A stretch of 55,114 nt of DNA, taken from the NCBI GenBank assembly GCA_029547605.1, contig JAKPPB010000070.1, positions 1 to 55,114 on the forward strand, written 5' to 3'. Source of the stretch: Methanobacteriota archaeon. Lineage in GTDB: Archaea > Halobacteriota > Methanomicrobia > Methanomicrobiales > Methanospirillaceae. Below, piece by piece: positions 1-7,986 of the stretch. Made by a program: the position numbers and the translations under genes. How positions within the stretch are numbered: the stretch's first letter is position 1; every line of letters starts with the position of its first letter. The notes beneath the pieces were generated by a model. That model was not told where the DNA came from. It saw only the letters and a program-made list of their open reading frames with translations, and did not search any database.

Positions 1-292
1 TCGCGCTCCATGCCTCTTTCTCGCTAATAATTAATAATTGCTCTTTATATAAAGATCTAACGGTTTTATGCTCTCTATTTGTTAATCGTGCAACAATATT
101 GAGTTTGATCTAAAAATAGGTGGAGAAGGCTGAACAGTTACATTTTTTTTTCCTAGTCGTTGGCAGGGCAGTCATGAGTGGGTATTAGGGAAATCGAATC
201 CGCGGTTTTCATCATGCAACAAGTGTCTCGGAGAGAATCATGTGATATTTTTGAAGGGGGAGATCCCGGTAACCGTGCAGCTTGCGACCGGG
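1..292. other. AT-rich non-coding region at window start
   Basis: No convincing gene lies in these 292 bases. The stretch holds a TATA-like palindrome at 43-54, a run of nine or more T near 142-151, and AT-rich sequence typical of an archaeal intergenic region. At the extreme left edge a minus-strand ATG (complement of 9-11) follows a purine-rich AGAGG, so a leftward gene may begin here and run out of the window, but only three codons are visible. The right part is the 3' flank of the alanine dehydrogenase-like gene. Confidence 0.5.
43..54 (-). promoter_or_regulatory. TATA-like palindrome, possible leftward promoter
   Basis: CTTTATATAAAG is a perfect 12-base palindrome matching the archaeal TATA box. 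Read leftwards, its spacing to the minus-strand ATG at 9-11 suits a short-leader transcript for a gene outside the window. Read rightwards it would serve no visible gene. Confidence 0.35.
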
Positions 293-1228
293 TCAGGGGA
301 AGGCAAGCTCGATGCCGTCATGGTCTTCCAGCGCAACCGACGCAATAGCGAGGTCCTGTATCGCCAGTCCTGTCGCGTCGAAGACCGTGATCTCGTCGCG
401 GCTCATCCTCCTCTTCTCACCTATGACGACCTGGCCGAGGGTCCCTGCAATCATATCAATGGAATAAAGGCCCATTGAAATGGGAACATTCACCTCGCCG
501 GAATGGGCTGCCTGCACGGGGTCGTCAACAAAGACGCTGGCCCTCCTGAGAATGGCCGGGTCAAGCTCCTCCTTTCCCGGGGCATCCGCACCGATCGCGT
601 TGATGTGTGTGCCTTCCCGTATCCATTCGTCACGGACAAGGGGTTTCCTTGACGGTGTGGCCGTGACCAGGACGTCGCACTCGCATACCCTGGGGAGACT
701 TGAAGTCCTGCACTCGATATGGCTGAGCTGCGTGCATAGCTGATTCGCATTCTTCTCGCTCCTGCTCCATACGAGGATCTCGCGGACGTCGAGTTCCTTC
801 TCGATTGCCTGGACCTGGGATTTTGCCTGTTTGCCGGAACCCACCAACCCAATACTGACAGACCTTGAGGGGGAAAGATGCGCTGCTGCAACCGCACCTG
901 CAGCACCGGTCCTCATGTCGGTCAGCTCCGTGGCGTTCAGAAGGGCACGCGGGGCCCCGGTATCCACATCGAGGATGATCGTGATCGCCATTACAGACGG
1001 GATACCCTTCGAGGGGTTCTCGGGGTGGACGTTCACGACCTTCACTCCCGCAATACCAAGGGAGGGTATATATGCAGGCATTGTCCGAAAATCGCCGCGT
1101 GGAAGGGTCACGTATAGTTTTGGGGGCATCTGCACTCTGCCCCTGGCGTGCTCCGCAAAGGACTCTTCTATCACCCTGTTCAGCCTGGAGAGATCGATGG
1201 CTTTTCCGGGGTCCGGATAATAACGCAT
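293..1228 (-). CDS. Ornithine cyclodeaminase/mu-crystallin family, archaeal alanine dehydrogenase-like
   Basis: A 311-residue NAD(P)-dependent enzyme of the ornithine cyclodeaminase/mu-crystallin family, of the branch that includes the alanine dehydrogenase of Archaeoglobus. The family interconverts amino and keto acids or cyclises ornithine in the cytoplasm. Visible landmarks are MPPK at about residues 34-37, DMRTGAAG at about 104-111, a Rossmann dinucleotide loop GLVGSGKQ at about 127-134, CDVLVTATPSRKP, and INAIGADAPGKEELD. The longer frame opens at 1291, but MRYYPDPG at 1228 matches the usual N-terminus, so that start is preferred; neither has a clear ribosome-binding site. It is divergent from the ATP-grasp gene. 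Substrate (alanine, ornithine or another amino acid) cannot be decided from sequence. Confidence 0.85.
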   Translation of the reverse strand: MRYYPDPGKAIDLSRLNRVIEESFAEHARGRVQMPPKLYVTLPRGDFRTMPAYIPSLGIAGVKVVNVHPENPSKGIPSVMAITIILDVDTGAPRALLNATELTDMRTGAAGAVAAAHLSPSRSVSIGLVGSGKQAKSQVQAIEKELDVREILVWSRSEKNANQLCTQLSHIECRTSSLPRVCECDVLVTATPSRKPLVRDEWIREGTHINAIGADAPGKEELDPAILRRASVFVDDPVQAAHSGEVNVPISMGLYSIDMIAGTLGQVVIGEKRRMSRDEITVFDATGLAIQDLAIASVALEDHDGIELAFP

Positions 1229-1366
1229 ACTGGTCTGTACTGCGCGGTGAAAGAAGAATTTGATGGCCCCCGTTCCCAAAGAGAGAGGCATTTTCCGGCA
1301 CGCCGGGCCAGGTCACCATTATGCCCTCCCGACTCCAAAAAGATATCAGACAATGGGGACCCTCAC

Positions 1367-2161
1367 ATGATCCACATCGTACCAAAGCCTACCGACACCG
1401 CTGGCGATGACTCGACTTCCATGGTCATCAGGGAGATTGCCAGGCAGGGAGGCCGAAGCTCCTATCTCGATCTTGACGCCCTTGACCCTTTCTCGAGTCC
1501 CTTATCTGGCGCCCTCATCTGGGTCTGCGGGCTCCGGCAGGACGACCACCAGTTCGAGGTTGTCAATGCCCTCTCGGTGAGCAACCGCGTTATCAACACG
1601 CCGCTTGCCATCTTCACCTGCGCAAGCAAAGTGCTCACGAGCACGCTCTTGGTTCGCCAGGGCATCCCGACTCCCAAGACTTTCTTTACTTCGTCGCGCG
1701 AGACCGCGGCCGATCTCCTCGCAAGGTTTGGAAAGATGGTGATCAAACCAGTATACGGCTACGATGGGAATGGCATCTTTCTGATCAATTCGCCGACACA
1801 ACTCGGCAGCCCTCCCTATTACCTCCAGGAGTATGTCCCAAACGACAGGGATTTCCGGGTGTTCGTCATCGATGGCGAGGCAGTAGGTGCCATATCGAGG
1901 GTCTCTGATTCCTTAACCCACAATATCCACCAGGGGGGAACAGGCAGACCCGTGGAAATAGATGACCGGATGGCAGAACTTGCAGGGGCCGCTGCGAGAG
2001 CCGTCGGCGTGGACTACGGGGGCGTTGATCTCCTCCCGTGCGGTGATGATTACTGCGTGCTCGAAGTGAACGGGACACCCAACTGGCACTGCATGGGGGT
2101 CAACATCCCAGGGCTTCTTGCCGGGTACCTCCTCACTATTGAGAGACAGATGAGGGGCTGA
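1367..2161 (+). CDS. RimK-family ATP-grasp alpha-L-glutamate ligase-like protein
   Basis: A 264-residue ATP-grasp ligase related to RimK, CofF and MptN, which add amino acids (often glutamate) to ribosomal protein S6, coenzyme F420 or tetrahydromethanopterin. The ATP-binding lysine region VIKPVYGYDGNGI, the linker YLQEYVPNDRDFRVFVI, and the C-terminal metal-binding LEVNGTPNW are all visible. The ATG at 1367 is chosen because the upstream extension to 1148 overlaps the divergent dehydrogenase and has no family character. In a methanogen an MptN-type role (glutamylation of H4MPT to tetrahydrosarcinapterin) is the natural guess, but other amino-acid ligase roles are not excluded. Confidence 0.8.
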   Translation: MIHIVPKPTDTAGDDSTSMVIREIARQGGRSSYLDLDALDPFSSPLSGALIWVCGLRQDDHQFEVVNALSVSNRVINTPLAIFTCASKVLTSTLLVRQGIPTPKTFFTSSRETAADLLARFGKMVIKPVYGYDGNGIFLINSPTQLGSPPYYLQEYVPNDRDFRVFVIDGEAVGAISRVSDSLTHNIHQGGTGRPVEIDDRMAELAGAAARAVGVDYGGVDLLPCGDDYCVLEVNGTPNWHCMGVNIPGLLAGYLLTIERQMRG

Positions 2162-2189
2162 ATGGGGGGGATTGGGGAAAACAGATTGC

Positions 2190-2474
2190 TTATTGGATAT
2201 ATTCCATCTCTTTGAGGGTCTTGACGGCAAGTTCCTTCATCCTCGCCGAGATTCTCCCCGAAGCAGAGAATTCCACGTCCTTCATGGCATTCGCAAGCTC
2301 GTTTCCCAGGATGAAGATGGCGTACTTGTGTTCCATTTTGCTTTTGTGAAGCTGAGCGGGGTTTATTTTTAGAGAGTAGTACTGGCTGAATTTCAGGTCT
2401 GAATTCGTGGACTCAAAATAGTCCTTGATCTCATAGAGCATCTGGTGAAGTGTGATCAGTTCCTCTTTGTGCAT
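2190..2474 (-). CDS. UPF0058 family protein
   Basis: A 94-residue archaeal protein of unknown function, recognised as UPF0058 from the opening MHKEELITLHQML and the overall length. It looks alpha-helical and cytosolic, with no signal peptide or membrane segment. The start is well supported: the minus strand carries GGAGGTGGGAGG directly before the ATG. It lies 61 bases downstream of dnaG on the same strand and has its own TATA-like box at 2508-2517, so it may be transcribed both alone and with dnaG. Confidence 0.85.
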   Translation of the reverse strand: MHKEELITLHQMLYEIKDYFESTNSDLKFSQYYSLKINPAQLHKSKMEHKYAIFILGNELANAMKDVEFSASGRISARMKELAVKTLKEMEYIQ

Positions 2475-2507
2475 CCTCCCACCTCCAAAAGATGATTGTT
2501 GCAGAGG

Positions 2508-2517
2508 GGATAAATAG
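2508..2517 (-). promoter_or_regulatory. TATA-like box for the UPF0058 gene
   Basis: On the minus strand CTATTTATCC sits about 35-40 bases before the UPF0058 ATG, predicting a short leader that still contains the strong purine-rich ribosome-binding site. Confidence 0.4.
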
Positions 2518-2535
2518 GTAACCCCTGCAACAGGA

Positions 2536-3780
2536 TCAGGCCATTTTTAGGAGTTTTATCGATAAAGGACGCTTTATTATGCCTTTATATTCAATGGCAG
2601 CCACGTACTCGAGACCTTTTCCCGCAAGTGTGTCAAGGAGTTTCTGGTTTACCTCTCCGTCAAGTAAAAGCCCGACGGCGTCTCCATTCATCTCTTCAAG
2701 CGCCCTTTCAATGTCCTGCGCATCCACGTCACGGATGACGGTAAAATCCCGCGAGAGGAATCGCGCACTCCGGGACCCTCGCATTGCCGCGAGGTGTTCG
2801 GTCAGGGTGCGGGGTGCGGTGGATGCGGGGGCCCCGGCTGGTCTTTCTCCCCCCCGCTTTTTGTGAGAGGGAACACTCTCCCTCGTCTTCCTGGATACTA
2901 CCTCCTGATCACTTGCCGGGGCAGTAACGCTTGCGGCATCACCTTCTTCCTCACCTGCGAGCTCCTCCCTTACATACTCAACTGGGATCTTGTTTCGCAA
3001 CGCCTTGACGATCTCTTTTCGGCTGAGATCCTCCACGCTCTTTCCCCTCGGAGAGTACGCAACATAATCGATCTCCGCGACCTGGAGCAGTTCGCGGAGA
3101 ATGAGATCTCCACCCCGATCCCCGTCAAAGAAGGCGGTTGCGGTCTTCTTCTCGCAGAGATCAACGATCGTCCGGGATATGCGGGTTCCTTCTACCGCAA
3201 CTGCATTCTTGATCCCGAAGCGGAGGAGGTTGAGGACATCTGCCCTCCCTTCCACCACTATTATGGCATCGGAATCGGCAACATTCGGACCGGCAGGCAC
3301 CTTGTCGTCTCCAATTGTCCCGATCTTATCCATCCTCATGCTCTCCCTGACCTCGTCGATCAGGATATTGCTGTCGATGGTGCCCTCCTCAAACGCGTCC
3401 ATCAGAAGCTCGCGTGCCCTTGAAATGACCTGCCTTCGCTTCGTGACCCTGATATCCTCGATCGATTCAACGCGAACCCTCGCAACGCAGGGTCCTACGC
3501 GGTCAATCGTCTCGAAAGACGCGGCAAGGATGGCAGTCTCGGCGCGATCGAGAGAGGACGCAATGTATATCTCTCCCTTCGTCTCGCCTTTCTTGCTTGT
3601 CACCTGGACATCTATCCTGCCCAGGCGCCCTGTCCTCTGTAAATCGCGCAGGTCCAGGTCTTCGCCGAGTAACCCTTCAGTCTGGCCAAATACCGCCCCG
3701 ACTACGTCAGGCTTCTCGACCACCCCCTCTGCCTCGAGGTGAATATGAATCATATACTTGGTAGTATCGCTGGAGTACAT
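2536..3780 (-). CDS. dnaG: Archaeal DnaG-type primase
   Basis: A 414-residue archaeal DnaG. The family has a TOPRIM catalytic fold; in archaea it associates with the exosome as a poly(A)-binding RNA-processing factor and can prime DNA in vitro. The N-terminus MYSSDTTKYMIHIHLE and the following GVVEKPDVVGAVFGQTEGLL are family signatures. The TOPRIM core spans about residues 170-260, with the glutamate in IVVEGRADV and the acidic FFDGDRGGD. An acidic/basic linker near residues 290-330 precedes a conserved C-terminal domain. The frame opens at 3801, but the start at 3780 is chosen because archaeal DnaG begins MY..DTTKY and because GGAGTGGGG precedes it on the minus strand. Confidence 0.95.
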   Translation of the reverse strand: MYSSDTTKYMIHIHLEAEGVVEKPDVVGAVFGQTEGLLGEDLDLRDLQRTGRLGRIDVQVTSKKGETKGEIYIASSLDRAETAILAASFETIDRVGPCVARVRVESIEDIRVTKRRQVISRARELLMDAFEEGTIDSNILIDEVRESMRMDKIGTIGDDKVPAGPNVADSDAIIVVEGRADVLNLLRFGIKNAVAVEGTRISRTIVDLCEKKTATAFFDGDRGGDLILRELLQVAEIDYVAYSPRGKSVEDLSRKEIVKALRNKIPVEYVREELAGEEEGDAASVTAPASDQEVVSRKTRESVPSHKKRGGERPAGAPASTAPRTLTEHLAAMRGSRSARFLSRDFTVIRDVDAQDIERALEEMNGDAVGLLLDGEVNQKLLDTLAGKGLEYVAAIEYKGIIKRPLSIKLLKMA

Positions 3781-3852
3781 GCACCCCACTCCGTGAATCA
3801 TGATCTGTCACCCAACCAATGCCATGCTGAACTGCCGCACCTGTCATGTGAC

Positions 3853-3863
3853 AAATATATGTT
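3853..3863 (-). promoter_or_regulatory. TATA-like box for dnaG
   Basis: The minus strand reads ACATATATTTG here, inside a strongly AT-rich patch (3848-3892). It sits about 75 bases before the dnaG start, giving a leader of roughly 45 bases. A second TATA-like run (TATTATAATAT) lies just upstream. Confidence 0.45.
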
Positions 3864-3916
3864 AGATATTATAATATATCAATATATTTTTTTGAGAGCC
3901 CAGGATTAAGAGCGCG

Positions 3917-3940
3917 CATTTCTTTCGGACAGAAAGAATG
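3917..3940 (-). terminator. Hairpin just past the DUF167 stop codon
   Basis: CATT-T-CTTTC, loop GGACA, GAAAG-AATG forms a 9-pair stem with one bulge, two bases beyond the stop codon of the DUF167 gene on the minus strand. No T-run follows directly, so it may be a 3'-end stabilising structure rather than a classical archaeal terminator. Confidence 0.35.
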
Positions 3941-3942
3941 GA

Positions 3943-4269
3943 TCATGTCCTGGGATCCCTCGCACGCGCGAGGATATCCAGGACTTCAGGCGGACCAAGC
4001 CCTTTGAGAAGCACCCGTTTTTGGTGAGATGTGCCTCCCGAGAGTATCTGAACCCTCTCTTCACGGATGGAAAAGAAAGCGGCCAAAAGCCTGACCACCG
4101 CGGTGTTGGCCTTTCCCCCCACGGGGGGAGCACGCACGTTGCAGCCGATACTCTTTCTCCACGGATTGTATCCCGAGGGAAACCTGTTCTCCTTTGCGCC
4201 GGCTGCAACCTCGAGAGAGAGTATCGTCCCTTCCCTGCTCTCAGCTAGGGCTTCCTCCAATGCATCCAC
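3943..4269 (-). CDS. DUF167 / UPF0235 (YggU-like) protein
   Basis: A 108-residue member of the DUF167 (UPF0235, YggU) family, small alpha/beta proteins of unknown role found in bacteria, archaea and eukaryotes. The core pattern is visible: a beta strand ILSLEVAAGAKEN, then VRAPPVGGKANTAVVRLLA, then VQILSGGTSHQKRVLLKG. It is cytosolic, with no signal or membrane segment. The gene is downstream of pyrC on the same strand after a 161-base gap that contains a long-range inverted repeat (4288-4361). Confidence 0.85.
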   Translation of the reverse strand: MDALEEALAESREGTILSLEVAAGAKENRFPSGYNPWRKSIGCNVRAPPVGGKANTAVVRLLAAFFSIREERVQILSGGTSHQKRVLLKGLGPPEVLDILARARDPRT

Positions 4270-4287
4270 ACATAGGAAAGGTAGTGT

Positions 4288-4361
4288 CGCCCGGCATTAA
4301 CAACTGCGGATCACCGGTGGGCTGACCCCGTTCCTCCCCCGTTTTTACCCATTGCCGGGCG
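4288..4361. other. 9-bp inverted repeat in the pyrC-DUF167 gap
   Basis: CGCCCGGCA at 4288-4296 is the exact reverse complement of TGCCGGGCG at 4353-4361. The 56-base loop contains a pyrimidine-rich tract with five T. Lying between two same-strand genes, it could fold into a leader, processing site or small RNA; no known RNA family was recognised. Confidence 0.4.
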
Positions 4362-4430
4362 GTGCCTGTCGCACAACCGGGTTGTCCCATGGTTCATCTC
4401 CAGGCATCCGCCAATCGATCACCCGGGGAC

Positions 4431-5729
4431 CTATGGCTGTGCTGTGTCGGCACTATTCCTGGTGGGTTCCTCTCCTATAAATCCTCTCCCCGGGAACCAT
4501 ACGGGGTGACCAGGCGTGAAGGTGTCATCGGAAAAGACCACCTCCCCGCCCATGATCACGGTGACAGGAAAGGCTGCCCTCTTTCCTTCGAACGGGGTCC
4601 ACCCGGCCCTGCTGTGGAGCATATCCGCTTCGATGATCACATCGCCTGGGGGGTAGATTCCAAAATCCGCCCGGTCCCCTACCTTGAAGCCGGCTCTCGG
4701 GATCCCGAGGATCTCGCACGGCATGAGGGATGTCTTTTCGATGAGTGACGTGAGGGGTATCTTTTTCTCCCGGCAGAACCTGAGAGCCAGCGGCACCATG
4801 GTCTCCACGCCTGGTATCCCCGAAGGTGCGTTATCGAACGGCTGTTCCTTTTCTGCAAGGGTATGGGGGGCATGGTCAGATGCCAGGACGTCTATCCTGT
4901 CCCACATGGAGACGAGGCCTCTCCTCACCGCATCAGGCCGGAGCGGGGGGTTCACCTTCCCCCTGGTATCGGAAGGATCGAATTCTTCGAGGGAGAGGAA
5001 GAGGTGATGGGGTGTTGCCTCCACCGTGGAATTGCCGGCATTGCTCACCGATTCCGCACAACTCAGATGGCAGAAATGAAGGCGGCAACCACGATCGTTG
5101 AGGTCCCTGACCCTCCGCACTGAGACGGCCTCCCCCTCTGGCGGCCGAAGTGCGTGGTGAGAGCCCAGGTCCTTGTCGTGCCCTTCACCCGGCCCCTCGG
5201 CATGGATGGTGCAGAGGCTTCCCAGGGATGAGACAGTTGAAAGCACGTTGCCGAGGTCTGCGGGAGAGAGTCCCTCGGCATAACTCGAAGAGGCAGCAAA
5301 GATCTCACCAAACGCCATCGCCCCACTCCTCCAGAGGGCCGGGAGGTCACATCCGGGAATGAAACCTGCGTTGATAGCAAAGTGGCACCGTGATGCTTCC
5401 CTGGCCTCGGCTACTCTGCGCGTGAACGATTCAGGGGTGACGAGCGGAGGGACCGTGTTCGGCTGGTCCACGACGACAGTGACTCCGCCGGCAAGGGCAC
5501 TCATGCTTCCGCTTGCCCAGTCCTCCTTGTGCCGCTGATTCCCTCCTCTCATGTGGACGTGCATGTCAACGGCACCCGGGAGAACGGTCATCCCTCGGCA
5601 GTCGATGGTCTCACGGGAAGCGCGGGCTGCACCCACGTGACATACTTTTCCGCGAAATACCGTGATATCTGCAACTCTTCCACCCGGCAGGAGAACATTC
5701 GAGAGGACAAGATCGCATCCGGCAGCCAT
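4431..5729 (-). CDS. pyrC: Dihydroorotase
   Basis: A 432-residue class I dihydroorotase, which cyclises N-carbamoyl-aspartate to dihydroorotate in pyrimidine synthesis. Metal-ligand motifs of the amidohydrolase fold are present: DMHVHMR at about residues 55-61, CTIHAEG, the substrate-loop sequence GKVNPPLRPD, and the catalytic DHAPHTLAEK. Length and motif order are as expected for the archaeal enzyme. The C-terminal part (ADFGIYPPGDVIIEADMLHS, then WTPFEGKRAAFPVTVIMGG) matches the closing beta-sandwich. The ATG at 5729 directly precedes CDLVLSNVLLPGG, the usual opening strand. DUF167 lies downstream; the PEGA surface protein is divergent. Confidence 0.92.
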   Translation of the reverse strand: MAAGCDLVLSNVLLPGGRVADITVFRGKVCHVGAARASRETIDCRGMTVLPGAVDMHVHMRGGNQRHKEDWASGSMSALAGGVTVVVDQPNTVPPLVTPESFTRRVAEAREASRCHFAINAGFIPGCDLPALWRSGAMAFGEIFAASSSYAEGLSPADLGNVLSTVSSLGSLCTIHAEGPGEGHDKDLGSHHALRPPEGEAVSVRRVRDLNDRGCRLHFCHLSCAESVSNAGNSTVEATPHHLFLSLEEFDPSDTRGKVNPPLRPDAVRRGLVSMWDRIDVLASDHAPHTLAEKEQPFDNAPSGIPGVETMVPLALRFCREKKIPLTSLIEKTSLMPCEILGIPRAGFKVGDRADFGIYPPGDVIIEADMLHSRAGWTPFEGKRAAFPVTVIMGGEVVFSDDTFTPGHPVWFPGRGFIGEEPTRNSADTAQP

Positions 5730-5883
5730 GGACTCTGCTCACCCAAGTTGTTGACGCCGAACACAGATGATACTTGGCCCATCGCTCCTGGGAACAAAGG
5801 ATGATGTCAAGTGGCATTCCCGTCCCCTGCATGGTTCCCCAGGCAGCAAGCCATATTGATATCAGGAGAGATTTCGGATTAAC

Positions 5884-5895
5884 GTTTAAAAAATA
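5884..5895 (+). promoter_or_regulatory. TATA-like box for the PEGA surface protein
   Basis: GTTTAAAAAATA, the only clear TATA-like element in the pyrC/PEGA divergent region, predicts a transcript start near 5915 and a leader of about 110 bases that contains the hairpin at 5937-5957. Confidence 0.45.
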
Positions 5896-5936
5896 AGGGG
5901 AATTGCGGTATTTCTCCTGATGATTTCCAACGATGA

Positions 5937-5957
5937 TCACCAGATATTTTCTGGTGA
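5937..5957 (+). other. Perfect 8-bp hairpin in the PEGA gene leader
   Basis: TCACCAGA - TATTT - TCTGGTGA is an exact inverted repeat with a 5-base loop, placed between the TATA-like box (5884) and the start codon (6022 or 6031). It could be an operator on DNA or a leader hairpin in RNA. Confidence 0.5.
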
Positions 5958-6030
5958 ATTGCTCCGGGGCAGAAGCCTTAATGAGGGGACGGCCAGAAGA
6001 CTCTATTATCGGAAGGATATAGTGAACCTT

Positions 6031-7395
6031 ATGAGATCCATTTGTCTTATTTTCTGCCTGTTCAGCATAATGTCCTTGGGAGCGGGGCTTGCTTCAGGTA
6101 TAGACGCCAACCCTGAATCCATGACCCCGGAACAGACACTCCTGCCGCCGGAGGGAATGGCGTACCGCGAGCAGATCGGTGGAGATGTAGGGTATTATTC
6201 GATCAGTTCGGTCCCGAGTGGAGCCGATGTCATCTTCGACGGGAAATTCCTTGGAGAGACGCCGGTGGTCACCGAGGTGTACGCGACTGGGACTCCATCC
6301 CACTCCATCTCGGTTAGCAAATACGGGTATAATACCTGGACCATGACGTATAACCAGAACCCGTCCCCGGGCCAGACGATCTACGTAAACGCAAATCTCC
6401 AGCCCGTTGTCCAGACAGGGACCATCCAGGTGAGCTCCTCGCCAACCGGCGCTATAGCCAGGCTTGACGGGGGCCTTTCCGTGACAACCCCCGGGAACTT
6501 CATGTATGTAACACCGGGATACCACACGGTCGAGATATCAATGGCCGGATACTTCCCTTACAGTACCTCCGTCAGCGTGAGTGCGGGTGGGACATCCAGC
6601 GTGAGCGCGTCGCTCTCTCCAATGCAGACTACCGGATCACTCCGGGTCACTTCTTCGCCACCCGGCGCGGAGGTCTATGTCGACGAGATTTACAGGGGAT
6701 ACACCCCATTGATCGTAGGATCCCTGAGCGCGGGCAGGCATGCGGTCCGCCTCCACCTCTCGGGTTACCAGGACTACACCCAGAACGTGGATATTTCAAC
6801 CGGGAGCCAGTCCACAGTGTCTGTATCTCTCACCCCTCTTTACCAGCCCACCACCGGTGATATCCTCGTCAGTTCGGTCCCTGACGGCGCCGCAATCTAC
6901 CTTGACGGGAATTACCGCGGAAAGACCCTCCAGGGAAACCCGTTTGATATCACGGGAGTCGCCCCAGGCACCCATACCGTCACGCTGCTGAAGAGCGGGT
7001 ACCAGGACTACTCGACCACGGTCGCGGTCTCGGCCGGAAAGACCTCGACGGTTTCCGTCTCTCTCACAGCAGGATCCGTTCCGTCAACAACAGGTGATGT
7101 CATGGCACAGTCCTCCCCTTCAGGCGCCGATGTCTACCTTGACAACGTGTATAAGGGATTCACCCCGCTCTCCCTGCATGACGTCCCTGTGGGATCGCAC
7201 GTCGTGACGTTCAGGATGCCAGGGTATACAGATGCCCAAGTTTCCGCCCAGGTGTCTGCAGGGCAGACCACTCCCGTGATGGGGATGCTCTCTCCTGTCC
7301 CCACCACCGCACCCACCAGGTCTCCACTCCCCGTTACGGTAGTGGCTGGTGCACTGGCGATCCTTGGCGTGCATATCCTGGGAAGGAAGCGGTAG
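6031..7395 (+). CDS. Secreted surface protein with five PEGA domains
   Basis: A 454-residue exported protein. It has a signal peptide (hydrophobic stretch at about residues 3-22, followed by SGIDANPE), then five PEGA domains of about 70 residues, each with the pattern SSPxGAxVYLDG..G.TP......G.H.V....GY. A short Thr/Pro segment and one C-terminal membrane helix with a basic tail (HILGRKR) follow. PEGA domains are small beta-sandwich modules of archaeal and bacterial surface layers. The frame opens at 5920, but the signal peptide puts the start at ATG 6031, or at GTG 6022, which has GGAAGG five bases upstream. A 9-T terminator follows. Ligand and partner are unknown. Confidence 0.88.
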   Translation: MRSICLIFCLFSIMSLGAGLASGIDANPESMTPEQTLLPPEGMAYREQIGGDVGYYSISSVPSGADVIFDGKFLGETPVVTEVYATGTPSHSISVSKYGYNTWTMTYNQNPSPGQTIYVNANLQPVVQTGTIQVSSSPTGAIARLDGGLSVTTPGNFMYVTPGYHTVEISMAGYFPYSTSVSVSAGGTSSVSASLSPMQTTGSLRVTSSPPGAEVYVDEIYRGYTPLIVGSLSAGRHAVRLHLSGYQDYTQNVDISTGSQSTVSVSLTPLYQPTTGDILVSSVPDGAAIYLDGNYRGKTLQGNPFDITGVAPGTHTVTLLKSGYQDYSTTVAVSAGKTSTVSVSLTAGSVPSTTGDVMAQSSPSGADVYLDNVYKGFTPLSLHDVPVGSHVVTFRMPGYTDAQVSAQVSAGQTTPVMGMLSPVPTTAPTRSPLPVTVVAGALAILGVHILGRKR

Positions 7396-7402
7396 TGACC
7401 TC

Positions 7403-7411
7403 TTTTTTTTT
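7403..7411 (+). terminator. Oligo-T terminator after the PEGA gene
   Basis: Nine consecutive T begin eight bases after the stop codon; archaeal RNA polymerase terminates at such T-runs without needing a hairpin. Confidence 0.6.
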
Positions 7412-7634
7412 GGCTCTTCGCTATCTGGTGTGGGTAGGATTGGTGAACCGGACACATTTTGTGGAGGGTATCCGCCCCCACACCCCCACATGCGATGCAC
7501 GCCGCCGCCGAAGGACGCCCTGGCGGTGGTTCAGTGACTGAATTGATATGCAGATAACAACCTCGATTTAGTCTCCCCACGAAAAAAGAGCGAGGAAGCA
7601 TTTTTCATCTCTGATCTGCTCATCCAGAGGAGTG
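7412..7634. other. Gene-free intergenic region
   Basis: Nothing coding is supported. The stretch contains a C-rich segment (7473-7490), a GC-rich possible stem (CCGCC near 7502-7508 with GGCGG near 7522-7526) and the exact inverted repeat TTCAGT-G-ACTGAA at 7530-7542. It may be regulatory for the small membrane protein that follows, or may hold an unrecognised RNA. Confidence 0.4.
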
Positions 7635-7646
7635 AAATTTTTAATT
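7635..7646 (+). promoter_or_regulatory. TATA-like box for the 57-aa membrane protein
   Basis: AAATTTTTAATT lies 21-32 bases before the ATG at 7667. With usual archaeal spacing transcription would start at or just before the ATG, so the mRNA may be leaderless; no ribosome-binding site is evident. Confidence 0.4.
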
Positions 7647-7666
7647 CCCCGTGGCGAAAACCTCTC

Positions 7667-7840
7667 ATGGACCCAAAGATTATCAATATCCTCCTCCTCG
7701 TTGTCGGCTTTTTCCTCCTCCTGACCGGCACCATGCAGGTCATGGCCGCCCCCGGGATCTTTGACTATTTCTCGTTGATTTTTGGAATTATCCTGATAGT
7801 TACTGCCATCGTCGGTCTCCGGAAGGGAAAAGTAGTCTGA
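7667..7840 (+). CDS. Small two-helix membrane protein (57 aa)
   Basis: A short open frame of 57 codons encoding a charged N-terminus (MDPK), a first hydrophobic helix (about residues 5-28), a short polar turn with APGIFDYF, a second hydrophobic helix (about 35-50) and a basic tail (LRKGKVV). The two-helix layout, basic C-terminus and correctly placed TATA-like box argue that it is real, although it is short. No family is recognised. It converges with the TrkH gene. Confidence 0.6.
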   Translation: MDPKIINILLLVVGFFLLLTGTMQVMAAPGIFDYFSLIFGIILIVTAIVGLRKGKVV

Positions 7841-7986
7841 AATACCTTTGTTTTAAAAATACGCGAAGGGGAAGCCAGCGGGGGATTGTCCAGTCTATTT
7901 CCCCGGTACCTACTCTCTTTCAGATATGTTCCCGTGATCGTGCACCGCTGCTCCTCCCAGGAGGCGCTGCATGTTCTGCAGGCAAT

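Noticed and set aside
5905-5960. C/D box guide RNA near TGATGA
   Set aside because: A C-box-like TGATGA is present, but no suitably placed D box (CTGA) pair was found.
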